Source: an uncultured Bacteriovoracaceae bacterium
GTDB taxonomy: Bacteria; Bdellovibrionota; Bacteriovoracia; Bacteriovoracales; Bacteriovoracaceae
DNA: 64,000 bases
Assembly (NCBI GenBank): GCA_937931205.1
Contig: CALHBF010000015.1
Location: 124,001-188,000 of the forward strand
Direction of reading: 5' to 3'
Part shown: piece after piece, positions 1-8,549 of the stretch
Position numbering within the stretch: the first letter of the stretch is position 1
Layout: the number at the start of each line of letters is the position of its first letter
The notes under the pieces: generated by a model
Seen by the model: only the letters and a program-made list of their open reading frames with translations
Databases searched by the model: none
Told to the model about the DNA's origin: nothing
Program-made: the position numbers and the translations under genes

Positions 1-240
1 TGTTTTCACACGAGTGGCCATCTTGAAAGTTACAGTTCCTGCTACAATCATTACGTCCGAACGGCGTGGAGTGGCCATGAAAGCACCACAACCAAATCTT
101 TCAAGGTCATATTTTGCAGCACCTGTGGCCATCATTTCGATAGCACAACAAGCGAGACCGAAAGTCATTGGCCAAAGAGAATTTTTTCTCCCCCAATTGA
201 GAAAATCATCGAGGGTGGTTAAAACAACACCATCTTGCAT
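1..240 (-). CDS. nuoB: NADH:quinone oxidoreductase subunit B (partial, 5' part only)
   Basis: NuoB is the peripheral-arm subunit of complex I that holds iron-sulfur cluster N2, the last cluster before quinone, on the cytoplasmic side of the inner membrane. Eighty codons are visible and the gene runs off the left edge. The tandem cysteines Cys31-Cys32 sit in [11 protein letters not shown], and the family block [18 protein letters not shown] follows at about 58-75; the remaining N2 cysteines would lie in the missing part. The ATG at 240 is the first in-frame start after a TAG nine codons upstream and has GGAG seven bases before it. The rest of a nuo operon probably continues to the left. Complex I identity is very secure from these motifs. 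Confidence 0.93.
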   Translation of the reverse strand, partial: MQDGVVLTTLDDFLNWGRKNSLWPMTFGLACCAIEMMATGAAKYDLERFGCGAFMATPRRSDVMIVAGTVTFKMATRVKT

Positions 241-290
241 GGAGAAACTCCCATTTAATTGCGTCTAATAGAAAATACTTATCCTAAGGT

Positions 291-318
291 TTTACACTTG
301 AACCCTTGTTTTCGTCAA
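291..318 (-). promoter_or_regulatory. Probable sigma70-type promoter for nuoB
   Basis: On the minus strand TTGACG (318-313) is followed after 16 bases by TGTAAA (296-291), about 50 bases upstream of the nuoB start. The -35 match is 5 of 6 and the -10 match is weak. The position between the upstream gene end and nuoB fits an independent promoter. Predicted by eye only. Confidence 0.4.
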
Positions 319-360
319 TGAAAGTCCTTGGAATTTCGAATTTACTTAAATGGAATATTT

Positions 361-378
361 GGGCCGGCGAATCGGCCC
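361..378. other. GC-rich stem-loop after the secreted HExxH gene
   Basis: GGGCCG (361-366), loop GCGAAT, CGGCCC (373-378) forms a perfect 6-bp stem, extended by A-T pairs on both sides. It lies ten bases past the stop codon of the 388-1299 gene. There is no U-tract on its downstream side in either direction, so it may act as a 3' end stabiliser or a non-canonical terminator. Confidence 0.5.
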
Positions 379-387
379 AAAAAAAGA

Positions 388-1299
388 TTATTTACAACGG
401 TTATTGTAGGATTTTACGAATTTTGAACCTGAATTATCAGTCGAAGCAGGAGATCGACCTGAGTCACTAGTGTAAAAGGCCAGACGCTTCCTATCATTCT
501 CACAAACTTTGTTCATGACTAGGTCAAACTCCATCATGGCGGCCACTGGATAAGGTAATCCGTAAGCAGAGGAAACAAAATTTATTTTACTGCTTTTTAG
601 ATTATGAAACTCACCGGCAAGTTCACGCTTCACTAATTGTTTATGAAACGCGTCATAATATGGGCCTACATGATAAAAAAGCTCAATCGCCTTTTCCATA
701 GAAACCTTGCCTTGTTCATCTTTGATGTTGTGGCAGTGATTTCGGCCGCCATGATGAGCATTAAACAGTTCACCATGCACCTTGCACTCATAAATAAAGG
801 CCTGGGCTTCTCCCCCGCTGCCCTCGATTGTGCTTTTAATGAAGTCTTTCACATTAAAATTTTCAGCATAAGGGTTAAAGCCATCTCGATAAACAAAATG
901 AGTTAACTCATGGGCCAGATCAAGAAGAGCATCATCCCATGCTAGTTTTTTATTTATATAGACGACAGAACGAACTTCATAATCAACCTGCTCAGGAGAT
1001 TCAGGTGAAAACTTCCGCACTAGTGTGGTGTCAGTGACTGAACCTTCACCGGCCTTAATCACATCCGTCAATCTTTTCCCAGAACGCTGGGCCTTGAGTG
1101 TCGCCAAATCAATAAGCTCACTACCAGTCGTTGAGCGCTTAAGAAGTTCAAGTAATTTTTGAATGTTTAATTCTTCACTATGAGTGAATTCCATCCAGGT
1201 CTTGGCACTCGACATACTCCCACTGACGTGAATTGTCTTCTCGGTCGCGGCCTGAACGGATATATGAGTGAATAGGAATAAAAAGAGTATTTTCTTCAT
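388..1299 (-). CDS. Secreted putative zinc metallopeptidase (HExxH), unknown family
   Basis: A 303-residue exported protein. I chose the ATG at 1299, nine codons into the longest frame, because it opens directly on a clean signal peptide (MKKILFLFLFTHISVQAA). The sequence LAHELTHF gives an HExxH zinc motif at about residues 130-134, with an acidic GGEAQAF downstream that could supply the third ligand. Several C-terminal cysteines and histidines (HHGGRNHCH) suggest disulfides or more metal binding. It is the last gene of a five-gene minus-strand run, 41 bases after the COG3014-like gene, and a small hairpin covers its ribosome binding site. I do not recognise the family; peptidase activity is inferred from the motif alone. 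Confidence 0.65.
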   Translation of the reverse strand: MKKILFLFLFTHISVQAATEKTIHVSGSMSSAKTWMEFTHSEELNIQKLLELLKRSTTGSELIDLATLKAQRSGKRLTDVIKAGEGSVTDTTLVRKFSPESPEQVDYEVRSVVYINKKLAWDDALLDLAHELTHFVYRDGFNPYAENFNVKDFIKSTIEGSGGEAQAFIYECKVHGELFNAHHGGRNHCHNIKDEQGKVSMEKAIELFYHVGPYYDAFHKQLVKRELAGEFHNLKSSKINFVSSAYGLPYPVAAMMEFDLVMNKVCENDRKRLAFYTSDSGRSPASTDNSGSKFVKSYNNRCK

Positions 1300-1300
1300 T

Positions 1301-1316
1301 ATCCGACTTCTCGGAT
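1301..1316 (-). promoter_or_regulatory. Hairpin over the ribosome binding site of the HExxH gene
   Basis: In the minus-strand message ATCCGA-GAAG-TCGGAT is a perfect 6-bp stem with a four-base loop that ends one base before the ATG at 1299. The only Shine-Dalgarno-like run (GAGAAG) is inside the stem and loop, so folding should limit initiation. Confidence 0.5.
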
Positions 1317-1340
1317 ATATCAAAAAAAATTCTAAAGAAT

Positions 1341-2972
1341 TTATAGACGAAAAGTGAAGAGTTCTTTGTTTTTAGAGACTTCTATTTCTCCGAGTGTTTT
1401 GCTCGGAGTCTCTGGCCATTTTTCACTCGTAGCAACTCCTAAACCCACCTTATATTTGCCAGGTTTAAGTTTAAACTCCTGCACACGAATTCCCTCTGGT
1501 AAGGATAACCACTGACGGGTATCTGCTTCTTCCATCCAAGCAATGGCCTTAGATGAGGCAATGTAACTTGCGATGGCCATGGTACTTGCTAGTAGTTCGT
1601 TATCCTTAAACTGCTTATAAATCCCCATCGCGGCCACAATCGCGGCCAAATGCTTAACGGCCACTCGTGTTCCAGTAGCAGCATATTGAGAAACCACATT
1701 CTCTTCCAATACTAAACGGGCCAAGTCAGATGTTTCAGCAATCAGGACTAAAGGTCTTATTGTGATAACTTTTCCCGTTTCATCCATTACATAAAGGCCT
1801 AAACGCTTAAGACTTTCTTTTTTCTCAATCACCGGAAGTTCAAATTCAATGGCCGCTTCTGTTACCGCTAATGTGGTCACCTGATGAGCAAAAATAAATC
1901 CGCCTGGTCCAGTTGAACGGCTTGGATAAAGTTTCAGCACGTTCATGGCAAAGGCCGCAATAACAGGAGCTCCTTGAGCTAAAATGACAGAGCGAGTTTT
2001 AGGATCGTCAACCTTACCCATGGCCCCTTTTAGACCAAAGCTAAACTTCTCCCCTACTTTTCTAGCAATCAAACTTTCTTCAAAAATAATTTTTACGTTA
2101 TGGTCTTTTTTAGCACTTTTAATAACTGCTTCTGAAGCTTTCAGTTCGCGCGCTAATTTATCAAAGTCATAACGTCTTACCTGGTAAGTTAAAGACAAGA
2201 TTTTAAAATGCAAAAAGTCTACGAAGTCCTTATAGCCTTCAGTGGAAGAAAAATACTTATGCGAAATTTCAGAATCTTTCATCAGCTTCTCTTCAGAGGC
2301 CTTGATAAACTCACTGGATTTGTCATTAAAATAACTGAAGATTCCGCCAATACGCTCAGACATTTTAAGCGCATCTTTATAGAGCTGAAGAGCGATCTGA
2401 TTATCCTGCGCCGTCTGAATCTGCTCATGAATTTGAGCTCCAAACACTTTCAGCAGAATATCAGAGCGATAAAGAGTTTTTACACTTGAGCGATTTACAG
2501 TTTGAAAATAGGTATCCCATGCCAGAACAGCAGCACGGGCCGCAAAGAGATCATTTCTTTCTTTTTTGAATAAATATCTCTCGTAATGAGCTCGTGCCAG
2601 ATAGTAGTAGCTTAAAGATCTTTCGTGAGCAGAACCATAGTAAACATCCTGAGCATCATTGACGACAAAGGAAGCAAGCTTATTAGAAATCTTAGTTGTA
2701 TAGAGATCATCAATCAGCTCAGTTGCTGCTTGAAAATTCTTAATGGCCTCATCATAATTTTTTTGAAGAAGATTAATGGAGCCATTTTCCAATAACCATA
2801 GCAGTTTGGATTTCTCATCCTCTTTGAGCTTGGATTTGCTCAAAACATCTTGGGCCTTTTCAAACTGATTAAGCTCAAGGTTCTTGCGATAGTCATTCAT
2901 CTGCTCCTTTAGCCCTGATGCACATGACACCAGAGCTAAAGTAAGGCCGATGTAAAAAACTTTTCTTACCAT
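1341..2972 (-). CDS. COG3014-like lipoprotein with helical repeat region
   Basis: A 543-residue lipoprotein; the signal ends in LALVSC, placing the lipidated cysteine at residue 17. Residues about 20-220 are helical and TPR-like (NYDEAIKNFQAATEL). The second half contains hydrophobic helices (VILAQGAPVIAAFAMNVL) and a beta-rich C-terminus. The architecture and its place next to an LpoB-like gene match the COG3014 family of uncharacterised lipoproteins, often found with LpoB/LPP20 genes. The ATG overlaps the stop of the upstream gene by seven bases (ATGGTAA), which implies translational coupling. The likely site is the periplasmic face of the outer membrane. The molecular function is not known; a scaffold or channel-associated role is only a guess. 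Confidence 0.7.
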   Translation of the reverse strand: MVRKVFYIGLTLALVSCASGLKEQMNDYRKNLELNQFEKAQDVLSKSKLKEDEKSKLLWLLENGSINLLQKNYDEAIKNFQAATELIDDLYTTKISNKLASFVVNDAQDVYYGSAHERSLSYYYLARAHYERYLFKKERNDLFAARAAVLAWDTYFQTVNRSSVKTLYRSDILLKVFGAQIHEQIQTAQDNQIALQLYKDALKMSERIGGIFSYFNDKSSEFIKASEEKLMKDSEISHKYFSSTEGYKDFVDFLHFKILSLTYQVRRYDFDKLARELKASEAVIKSAKKDHNVKIIFEESLIARKVGEKFSFGLKGAMGKVDDPKTRSVILAQGAPVIAAFAMNVLKLYPSRSTGPGGFIFAHQVTTLAVTEAAIEFELPVIEKKESLKRLGLYVMDETGKVITIRPLVLIAETSDLARLVLEENVVSQYAATGTRVAVKHLAAIVAAMGIYKQFKDNELLASTMAIASYIASSKAIAWMEEADTRQWLSLPEGIRVQEFKLKPGKYKVGLGVATSEKWPETPSKTLGEIEVSKNKELFTFRL

Positions 2973-3571
2973 CCAAACTTAGATTTTTCAGAGTACTTGA
3001 AAACTTTAGCACGAGTTCTTAGAACTTCTGTACCACGCTCAAGATCAGTCATACGGAGGTTAACTGAATATTCTTTGATGGTTTTTCCATCTCTTTTTTC
3101 AGGTTTCATATAGACGTTACCAAAGATAAGGATATCTGCGCCGATCTGATTTCCAATTTTCTTAGCAGTCTTTGGATCAACCATCCCGTCGTTTTGATAA
3201 GTGATCTCTTTGAGAAGAGACTCACGTGCTTTGTTATCAACCAATTCAAAGTCTCCAGAAAGTGAAAGCTCATTTAATAGCTCATCATTCAGGTCGCCAA
3301 TCGGAAAATAAGCTTCCGCTGTATCATTTTGAACTTCAGCAATAAATAGCTTCGGAACTCCGTGACGTGCCTTCATTCTTCCAAACCCAGGGTGAAGTCT
3401 CATCTGTTTGATCACTTCAGCAACGACTTGAGTTGTATCTTGGTTTACCCAGTTATCAGTGATTGATAGTGCCCTCTCATCAGACTCTGCTGCATCTACT
3501 CTTTTCGCTTTAAAACCACCGCATGAAGTAGCAAGCATGCTGAGCATAAGTGCTGTAACTAAAACTTTCAT
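2966..3571 (-). CDS. LpoB-like lipoprotein (penicillin-binding-protein activator family)
   Basis: A 201-residue lipoprotein with lipobox LATSC (Cys17). The core reads KLFIAEVQNDT, then LLNELSLSGDFELVD, then IGADILIFGNVYM, which is the order of conserved blocks in LpoB/CsgG-N-fold lipoproteins. In enterobacteria LpoB reaches through the peptidoglycan to activate PBP1B. Here the short form lacks the long flexible N-terminal linker of E. coli LpoB, so partner and role could differ. It is the third gene of the operon, 11 bases after the 228-residue lipoprotein gene, and its 3' end overlaps the COG3014-like gene. Family assignment is good; the link to a specific PBP is inference. Confidence 0.75.
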   Translation of the reverse strand: MKVLVTALMLSMLATSCGGFKAKRVDAAESDERALSITDNWVNQDTTQVVAEVIKQMRLHPGFGRMKARHGVPKLFIAEVQNDTAEAYFPIGDLNDELLNELSLSGDFELVDNKARESLLKEITYQNDGMVDPKTAKKIGNQIGADILIFGNVYMKPEKRDGKTIKEYSVNLRMTDLERGTEVLRTRAKVFKYSEKSKFGW

Positions 3572-3582
3572 TTTACTCTCCC

Positions 3583-4269
3583 TTAAATTTCACCCTGACG
3601 AGCTTTTTGAAAATCTTCATCAAGATTCTCAAGCGATTTTTTCACGTTATCTTTTAATTCTTGGTCAGTAACTTTTTTAACAATTCCTTCAGAAGCTTTA
3701 GAGATGGCCTCTTTTAAAAGATCTGCATCCATACGAACCAATACGGCACAAGTTTGTCCCATATAGTTTTTCTTTGCACCCAGCTTCGCTAAGTAACTTC
3801 TTTTTTCCCAATATGTTTTAACAACACTTGATCCATGAATCAGACCTTGAACTCTTTCTTTTAGGTCATTCTGAACATAACCACGAAGAGGTTCTGTTTG
3901 CGGATTGTTTGGATCAATCGCTAGTTGTCCATACTCGCTTGAAGCAAGTGACTTCTGAATAAATGTGGTAATTTCAGCAGCGATATCAGCGCGGGCATTG
4001 GCCTTCGCGACATTACAGGCAATTTGGCGAGAAGAGTTTGGCTCAGTCTCAAAAGAGAAGTAGCGGTATTTCTTTACGTCCCAGCCTTCTTGAGCGGCCC
4101 AAATCTCAGCATCTTCTACCCAACCTGGACGGATGTTTGAAGAAGCATCTTTTACTTCATAGTCTTTTTTGATGGTCTCAGTGTTATCCACATCCTGGAC
4201 CTCTCTTTTTGGTTTACTTGAACAAGCACTCATCACTAACACACAAGCGAAAATGAAACTCAATCTCAT
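3583..4269 (-). CDS. Lipoprotein, LPP20/LpoB-cluster type
   Basis: A 228-residue lipoprotein (lipobox VMSAC, Cys16). It has a short charged linker and then a domain with two cysteines (QIACNVAKANARADIAAE and GQTCAVLVRMD). The segment around AKANARADIAAEITTFI resembles the LPP20 domain, in which an alanine-rich helix follows a beta strand. It starts with a strong AAAGGAG eight bases before the ATG. Both flanking genes encode lipoproteins on the same strand with gaps of 11 to 13 bases, so one transcript is likely. The function is unknown; surface lipoproteins of this fold occur in Helicobacter and Bacteroidetes. Confidence 0.6.
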   Translation of the reverse strand: MRLSFIFACVLVMSACSSKPKREVQDVDNTETIKKDYEVKDASSNIRPGWVEDAEIWAAQEGWDVKKYRYFSFETEPNSSRQIACNVAKANARADIAAEITTFIQKSLASSEYGQLAIDPNNPQTEPLRGYVQNDLKERVQGLIHGSSVVKTYWEKRSYLAKLGAKKNYMGQTCAVLVRMDADLLKEAISKASEGIVKKVTDQELKDNVKKSLENLDEDFQKARQGEI

Positions 4270-4282
4270 ACGGAAAACTCCT

Positions 4283-5236
4283 TTAATCGAGATTTAATTG
4301 GTAAAGCTCTTCTTCTAGATATTCAGAAAATGAATTTTTAATTTTTAATAGAGCATCTTCCTGATTTCTTCCCACTACGGTTTCGGATTTCGAAAGAGAC
4401 CCGACTTTCTCATTTTCTCTAATATGAGATATTTTCATCGTAAATGTGAATTTTTCAAAGCCTTCTACGTTCAAGAATTCTTTAATAGAGGTAACGTTGA
4501 TGGTAACGACGTCATGAGCATTTTCTGTCGTTTTATAACCCACTTCATTGAGCAAAGTACTCACCTTAGAAGTTAGCCATTTGGGGGATTGAGCAACCTT
4601 GATACCCATCACCCCTTGCCTAGTCGGACTAAGCGTCCAGTTAAGAACCTGCTCATAACTCACTGGTGCTGGTTCAAAAACAGGAGTCAACACGGCCAGT
4701 TTTTCTTCGATCCCTGCTCTTTCCGCACTAAGCTTGAGCATACGACGAGCAAGAGTCTTCTTTTGTTTTTTCCAATAGCTCTTTAATTGATCATCGATGC
4801 GCTTCATTCTTTTTGTCAGAATATTAATGGCGACATTCTTATCTAAAGTGGCCAGAGAGTAGAAAACATTCTCTTGTTTAAAACGCTGCTTCACTTCTAC
4901 TGATTCTAAAACTTCATCCACTGAAGATTGCAGTTCTTGAGTCGCTTGACTTAAAACTTTTTTCTCTAACTGATGGACGGTATCTTGTTCGGTGATCGAG
5001 GTCTTAAAATTGGAAGTAATATGAACTTTAAAAATACTGGCAAGGTTACTCTTGGCTTCAGCATCACTAGCGTAAGAATTTGGTCCTTCGCCACTGGCAC
5101 ATAATTCACTCGATTCAGTGCAAAAGTCGTAAACGGAATAAACCCAAACTGGTAACTTCTCTTGCCCCTCTACTTTGGGAGGTTGGGACAGATGAGAGCA
5201 AGCACTCAGCATTAACAATAAAACTAGATTTTTCAT
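4283..5236 (-). CDS. LPP20-like lipoprotein, first gene of the operon
   Basis: A 317-residue lipoprotein with a very short signal (MKNLVLLLMLSAC, lipidated Cys13). The N-terminal part (PVWVYSVYDFC, then SDAEAKSNLASIF) follows the LPP20 pattern of a WV opening and an alanine-rich helix over which small residues alternate. The middle is a long charged coiled-coil stretch at about 160-215, and the last 100 residues are beta-rich. Two cysteines at about 34 and 41 may pair. It heads the operon, facing away from sodB across a 138-base gap that holds a 14-bp palindrome. Family call is tentative; function is unknown. Confidence 0.55.
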   Translation of the reverse strand: MKNLVLLLMLSACSHLSQPPKVEGQEKLPVWVYSVYDFCTESSELCASGEGPNSYASDAEAKSNLASIFKVHITSNFKTSITEQDTVHQLEKKVLSQATQELQSSVDEVLESVEVKQRFKQENVFYSLATLDKNVAINILTKRMKRIDDQLKSYWKKQKKTLARRMLKLSAERAGIEEKLAVLTPVFEPAPVSYEQVLNWTLSPTRQGVMGIKVAQSPKWLTSKVSTLLNEVGYKTTENAHDVVTINVTSIKEFLNVEGFEKFTFTMKISHIRENEKVGSLSKSETVVGRNQEDALLKIKNSFSEYLEEELYQLNLD

Positions 5237-5276
5237 TAGCCGACATTTTCCCTATTAACCGAATTAAAGTCAATGA

Positions 5277-5290
5277 GTGTCAGATGACAC
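5277..5290. promoter_or_regulatory. 14-bp palindrome between the lipoprotein operon and sodB
   Basis: GTGTCA-GA-TGACAC is a perfect inverted repeat in the divergent intergenic region, 41 bases from the minus-strand start and 14 bases upstream of the predicted sodB -35 box. The size and symmetry fit a dimeric regulator site. The regulator is unknown. Confidence 0.4.
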
Positions 5291-5303
5291 ATAGCTCTTT
5301 ATA

Positions 5304-5332
5304 TTGACGAGAATAAAGAGTCGGACTAACCT
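5304..5332 (+). promoter_or_regulatory. Possible sodB promoter
   Basis: TTGACG (5304-5309) and TAACCT (5327-5332) are separated by 17 bases and lie about 43 bases before the sodB ATG. The -35 box is good and the -10 box is poor. Confidence 0.35.
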
Positions 5333-5374
5333 AGACCAGCAACACGCAACAATTGACTTAAAACGGAGGATTTT

Positions 5375-5950
5375 ATGGAACATAAACTACCTGAACTTCC
5401 TTATGCAAAGGATGCTCTACAACCTCATATGTCTAGCGAGACATTTGATTACCACTACTCTAAGCACCACCAAGCTTACGTGACAAACTTAAACAACCTT
5501 ATCAAAGGGACAAAGTTTGAAAACATGTCTCTTGAAGAGATCATCATGAGCTCTGAAGCAGGTGTATTCAACAATTCTGCTCAAGTTTGGAACCACACTT
5601 TCTTCTGGAATTGCTTAGCTCCAAACGCTGGTGGTAACCCAACAGGTGCTATCGCTGATAAAATCAGCGCTAAATGGGGTTCTTTCGATAAATTCAAAGA
5701 AGAATTCACAAAATCAGCTGTTGGTAACTTCGGTTCAGGCTGGACATGGTTAGTACTTAACAAAGCTGGTGAGCTAGAAATCGTTAACACTTCAAATGCT
5801 CAAACTCCAATGACAGCAGGTCATAAAGCTCTTATGACTGTAGACGTTTGGGAACACGCTTATTACATCGACTACCGTAATGCTCGTCCAAACTTCCTGA
5901 ATGCTTTCTGGAATCTTGTAAATTGGAAATTTGTTAACTCAAATCTTTAA
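5375..5950 (+). CDS. sodB: Superoxide dismutase, iron type
   Basis: Converts superoxide to oxygen and hydrogen peroxide in the cytoplasm. The 191-residue length is that of FeSOD. The four metal ligands are all visible: His27 ([13 protein letters not shown]), His74 (QVWNHTFFW), Asp157 and His161 ([11 protein letters not shown]). Gln70 just before the VWNH motif is the position that marks the iron type; manganese enzymes carry their active-site Gln in the C-terminal half. No signal peptide is present. An AACGGAGGA ribosome site precedes the ATG, and a strong hairpin follows the stop, so it is probably transcribed alone. It would feed peroxide to the Bcp and 2-Cys peroxiredoxins also found in this window. 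Confidence 0.95.
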   Translation: MEHKLPELPYAKDALQPHMSSETFDYHYSKHHQAYVTNLNNLIKGTKFENMSLEEIIMSSEAGVFNNSAQVWNHTFFWNCLAPNAGGNPTGAIADKISAKWGSFDKFKEEFTKSAVGNFGSGWTWLVLNKAGELEIVNTSNAQTPMTAGHKALMTVDVWEHAYYIDYRNARPNFLNAFWNLVNWKFVNSNL

Positions 5951-5959
5951 TTTTTATAG

Positions 5960-5982
5960 GGTTGGGGGGTCTTCCCCCAACC
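5960..5982 (+). terminator. Terminator hairpin after sodB
   Basis: GGTTGGGGG (5960-5968), five-base loop, CCCCCAACC (5974-5982): a perfect 9-bp GC-rich stem ten bases after the sodB stop. The following U-tract is weak (TTAACTAAATC). Confidence 0.7.
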
Positions 5983-6034
5983 TTAACTAAATCTTAACCG
6001 ACAACTCATCCAAACTTCGCTATAAACCATCTAC

Positions 6035-6718
6035 ATGAAAGCCAAAATTCTTGTCATCGAAGATGAAAAAGACATTAGAGACCTCATCAGTTTCCAACTC
6101 AAAGCTAAAGGTCACGATGTCGTGAGCTTAGAGAGAGCAGAAGAGGCCATATCGCTAATCGAAGATAATCAATCTTTTGATCTCTTTATTGTCGATTGGA
6201 TGCTCCCTGGACAAATTTCAGGAATCGACTTTATTAAATCCGTTAAAAATTATTCTCAATACAAAGAAACTCCTATCATCATGCTGACAGCGATGTCGCA
6301 GCCAGAGGACATTGTCCAAGGTCTAGATGCCGGGGCTAGTGATTATATTTCCAAGCCTTTTGATCTCAAAGTTCTTGAGGCACGTGTAAGAGTTCAGCTG
6401 AGATCTCCTCAGCCTGCCAACAAAGATATTTTTGAATTTGCTGAACTTAAAATTGATATGCCTAAGTGTAAGGTAACCGTGAGCGGAGAGGAAATTAACC
6501 TAACCAGCACTGAATATAAAATTCTTCACTTACTTAGTACGAAACCAGGCAATGTTTTTACCAGAGAACAGCTGATTAATAACGTTCTCGGAGAAGTTTT
6601 TGTAACTGGAAGAACTATTGATACTCACATAGCAGGTCTTCGTAAAAAACTCGGAATAGCTTCAGACTATATTGAAACTATCCGTGGGATTGGATATCGT
6701 TTCAAAGATGCCATATAA
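6035..6718 (+). CDS. OmpR/PhoB-family response regulator
   Basis: A 227-residue transcription factor. The receiver occupies about residues 1-120, with the acidic pair at the N-terminus (VIEDEKD), phospho-acceptor Asp54 (VDWMLPG), Thr85 and Lys107 (ISKPFD). The C-terminal 100 residues are a winged helix typical of OmpR (LTSTEYKILHLL, then RTIDTHIAGLRKKLG and the closing RGIGYRF). It overlaps the downstream kinase gene by 11 bases, so the two form one coupled unit. The pairing and order match phoB-phoR, but no Pst genes or Pho boxes were seen here, so phosphate sensing is not claimed. Confidence 0.9.
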   Translation: MKAKILVIEDEKDIRDLISFQLKAKGHDVVSLERAEEAISLIEDNQSFDLFIVDWMLPGQISGIDFIKSVKNYSQYKETPIIMLTAMSQPEDIVQGLDAGASDYISKPFDLKVLEARVRVQLRSPQPANKDIFEFAELKIDMPKCKVTVSGEEINLTSTEYKILHLLSTKPGNVFTREQLINNVLGEVFVTGRTIDTHIAGLRKKLGIASDYIETIRGIGYRFKDAI

Positions 6719-8105
6719 ACTCTCCTACCCGTGGTTTTATTTTTACAGAATAGTTAAGATCTCTCTTTTCGGTCTTCTTCCTACTGTATTAATTAGTTTT
6801 ATCATTCTCAGACAGGGTTTAGGAAAACACATTGATAACCCTGCACTCTTAGATGAAATCTACCTCTATGAAGTTCTGCCTATTATCGCGTTATTCTACG
6901 GGATCTTTCTTTACCTTTTTTATCGGGCCACTCATCCCCTAGCGCGCCTCTTAGGTAAAATTCAAAAATTTCAAAATGAACTTCCTTTTGAAAAACAGCT
7001 TAATCAAAATTATCGCCAAGATGAATGGGCCCAAATTGAAGACGCCTTCAATAGTGCTGACAAAACTCTTGGTGAACAATTGCAAGAAATTAAAGAAGAG
7101 AATAATAAGAATATGGCCATCCTTGAAAGTATCAATGATGGGATTCTGGCGATTGATCCGTTTGAGACAATTCTCTTTTTTAACTCTAATTTCACCAATG
7201 CTTTTAAGCTAAAAAAATACCAAATCACACCTAAGCTTTGGCATGTTTTTGAAGAAGACTCTATTCTCTCAAAAACCAAATCTGTTCTCTCTACTGGAAA
7301 ACCTAACAGGCTCGAAGAGATTAAAATCGGTGAACGTTTCTACGACCTCACCTTTACACCTCTTCAAATGAACAAGTATAACGACCGCCATGGTGTTTTG
7401 ATTGTTATTCACGATATTACTGACTTTAAACTCACTGAGCAGATGCGAGTCGACTTCGTGGCCAACGTCAGTCATGAAATTAGAACCCCTATTACTTCCA
7501 TCATGGGTTATTCTCAGCTTCTTAAAGAGAACGAAGAAAAGTGCTCAGAAGAAATTCGAATGTTTATTGATAAGATTCTCTCTAATACTGAGCGAATGAT
7601 GAGTCTCTTTAATCAGCTTCTGAATCTTTCTGTGATTGAATCAAAACCAGAGTTCGATTTTAAGAATGTTAATTTGGAAAATCTTATCTATCGTGTCGCC
7701 GATGATATTAATACGAATTACCCTAATCGTAAGGTTGATTACAACTTCCAGCTAGAAGTCACTGATCTTTTTGTTCACGAAAGACTCTTTGAACAGGTTT
7801 GCGCCAATCTTTTTGATAATGCCTGCAAATACTCCACCAGTGATGTGCTTCTGACTGTGACATCAAAAAAACTGGATGATTCGATTATTATTACCGTGAG
7901 TGATAACGGCCCAGGAATTTCATCACAACACTTAGGCAGAATTTTTGAAAGATTTTATCGAGTAGATCACTCTCGCGAATCAAAAAGAGGTACAGGCTTA
8001 GGTCTTTCGATCGTTAAGCATATTATTAATAAGCATAAAGGTTCGATCAAAGTCGAAAGCAGTGATAAAGGAACGACCTTCACCATCACACTTCCTGCTC
8101 CTTAG
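6708..8105 (+). CDS. PhoR-like membrane histidine kinase
   Basis: A 465-residue sensor kinase starting at the ATG inside the end of the response-regulator gene; the longer frame from 6672 would add 12 residues out of family. Two membrane helices at about 15-36 and 55-76 leave almost no periplasmic loop. A PAS-like domain follows at about 130-235 (SINDGILAIDPFETILFFN), then the dimerisation helix with His256 in ANVSHEIRTPITSI, and an ATPase domain with the N box (NLFDNACKYS), DNGPGIS and GTGLGLSI. This is the PhoR layout: short membrane anchor, PAS, HisKA, HATPase. It should phosphorylate the regulator just upstream. Its stop codon overlaps that of the convergent 8102 gene by four bases. Confidence 0.88.
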   Translation: MPYKLSYPWFYFYRIVKISLFGLLPTVLISFIILRQGLGKHIDNPALLDEIYLYEVLPIIALFYGIFLYLFYRATHPLARLLGKIQKFQNELPFEKQLNQNYRQDEWAQIEDAFNSADKTLGEQLQEIKEENNKNMAILESINDGILAIDPFETILFFNSNFTNAFKLKKYQITPKLWHVFEEDSILSKTKSVLSTGKPNRLEEIKIGERFYDLTFTPLQMNKYNDRHGVLIVIHDITDFKLTEQMRVDFVANVSHEIRTPITSIMGYSQLLKENEEKCSEEIRMFIDKILSNTERMMSLFNQLLNLSVIESKPEFDFKNVNLENLIYRVADDINTNYPNRKVDYNFQLEVTDLFVHERLFEQVCANLFDNACKYSTSDVLLTVTSKKLDDSIIITVSDNGPGISSQHLGRIFERFYRVDHSRESKRGTGLGLSIVKHIINKHKGSIKVESSDKGTTFTITLPAP

Positions 8106-8476
8106 CTGCAAAAACCAACTCTCTTCATTTCTTTAAGATAATTCTGAGCATGTCCTGCTGACTGAAGTGGCCAGCTAACCCATGTCTTTTTACCGCGAAC
8201 AAAAGTAACCATTCCAGCTTGCGCATTGGCCCTCAATTCACATTTAGATTGAACAATATGGTACGAACAAAGATCCATATCCTGTAGATTATAAATTTCT
8301 TCAATAAGAGCGTTAGGAGTACTATCTCCAAAGGCCATCTTTGATAGACTCTGGTTTCCTTGCTTAACTTCCACTACCACTACTCCAAACTTCTTATTCA
8401 CCTCAAGGTCACAAACCTTGGCGGCAAATGTATTCAGAGAAAATAGGGTCATTAAAAATAATACTGCAAATTTCAT
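8102..8476 (-). CDS. Small secreted protein with four cysteines
   Basis: A 124-residue exported protein. The ATG at 8476 is preferred to one six codons upstream, because it starts the signal peptide MKFAVLFLMTLFSLNTFAA. The mature part has exactly four cysteines (KVCDLEV, DLCSYH, SKCELR, GFCS), enough for two disulfides, and ends four residues after a conserved-looking KEMKRVGFC. No known family recognised. The gene converges on the PhoR-like kinase with overlapping stop codons. A TGTCTA-N5-TAGACA palindrome lies about 75 bases upstream, shared with two other exported-protein genes in the window. Confidence 0.6.
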   Translation of the reverse strand: MKFAVLFLMTLFSLNTFAAKVCDLEVNKKFGVVVVEVKQGNQSLSKMAFGDSTPNALIEEIYNLQDMDLCSYHIVQSKCELRANAQAGMVTFVRGKKTWVSWPLQSAGHAQNYLKEMKRVGFCS

Positions 8477-8549
8477 GGTCAGCTCCTGCTCCAAACCATG
8501 ATAGCAACTCCCTAAGTTTTATACAGATTCTTTGAAAATGTTTCCCGCG

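Noticed and set aside
14-268. Plus-strand open frame of 84 codons
   Set aside because: It is the antisense of the nuoB start, whose motifs are clear on the minus strand.
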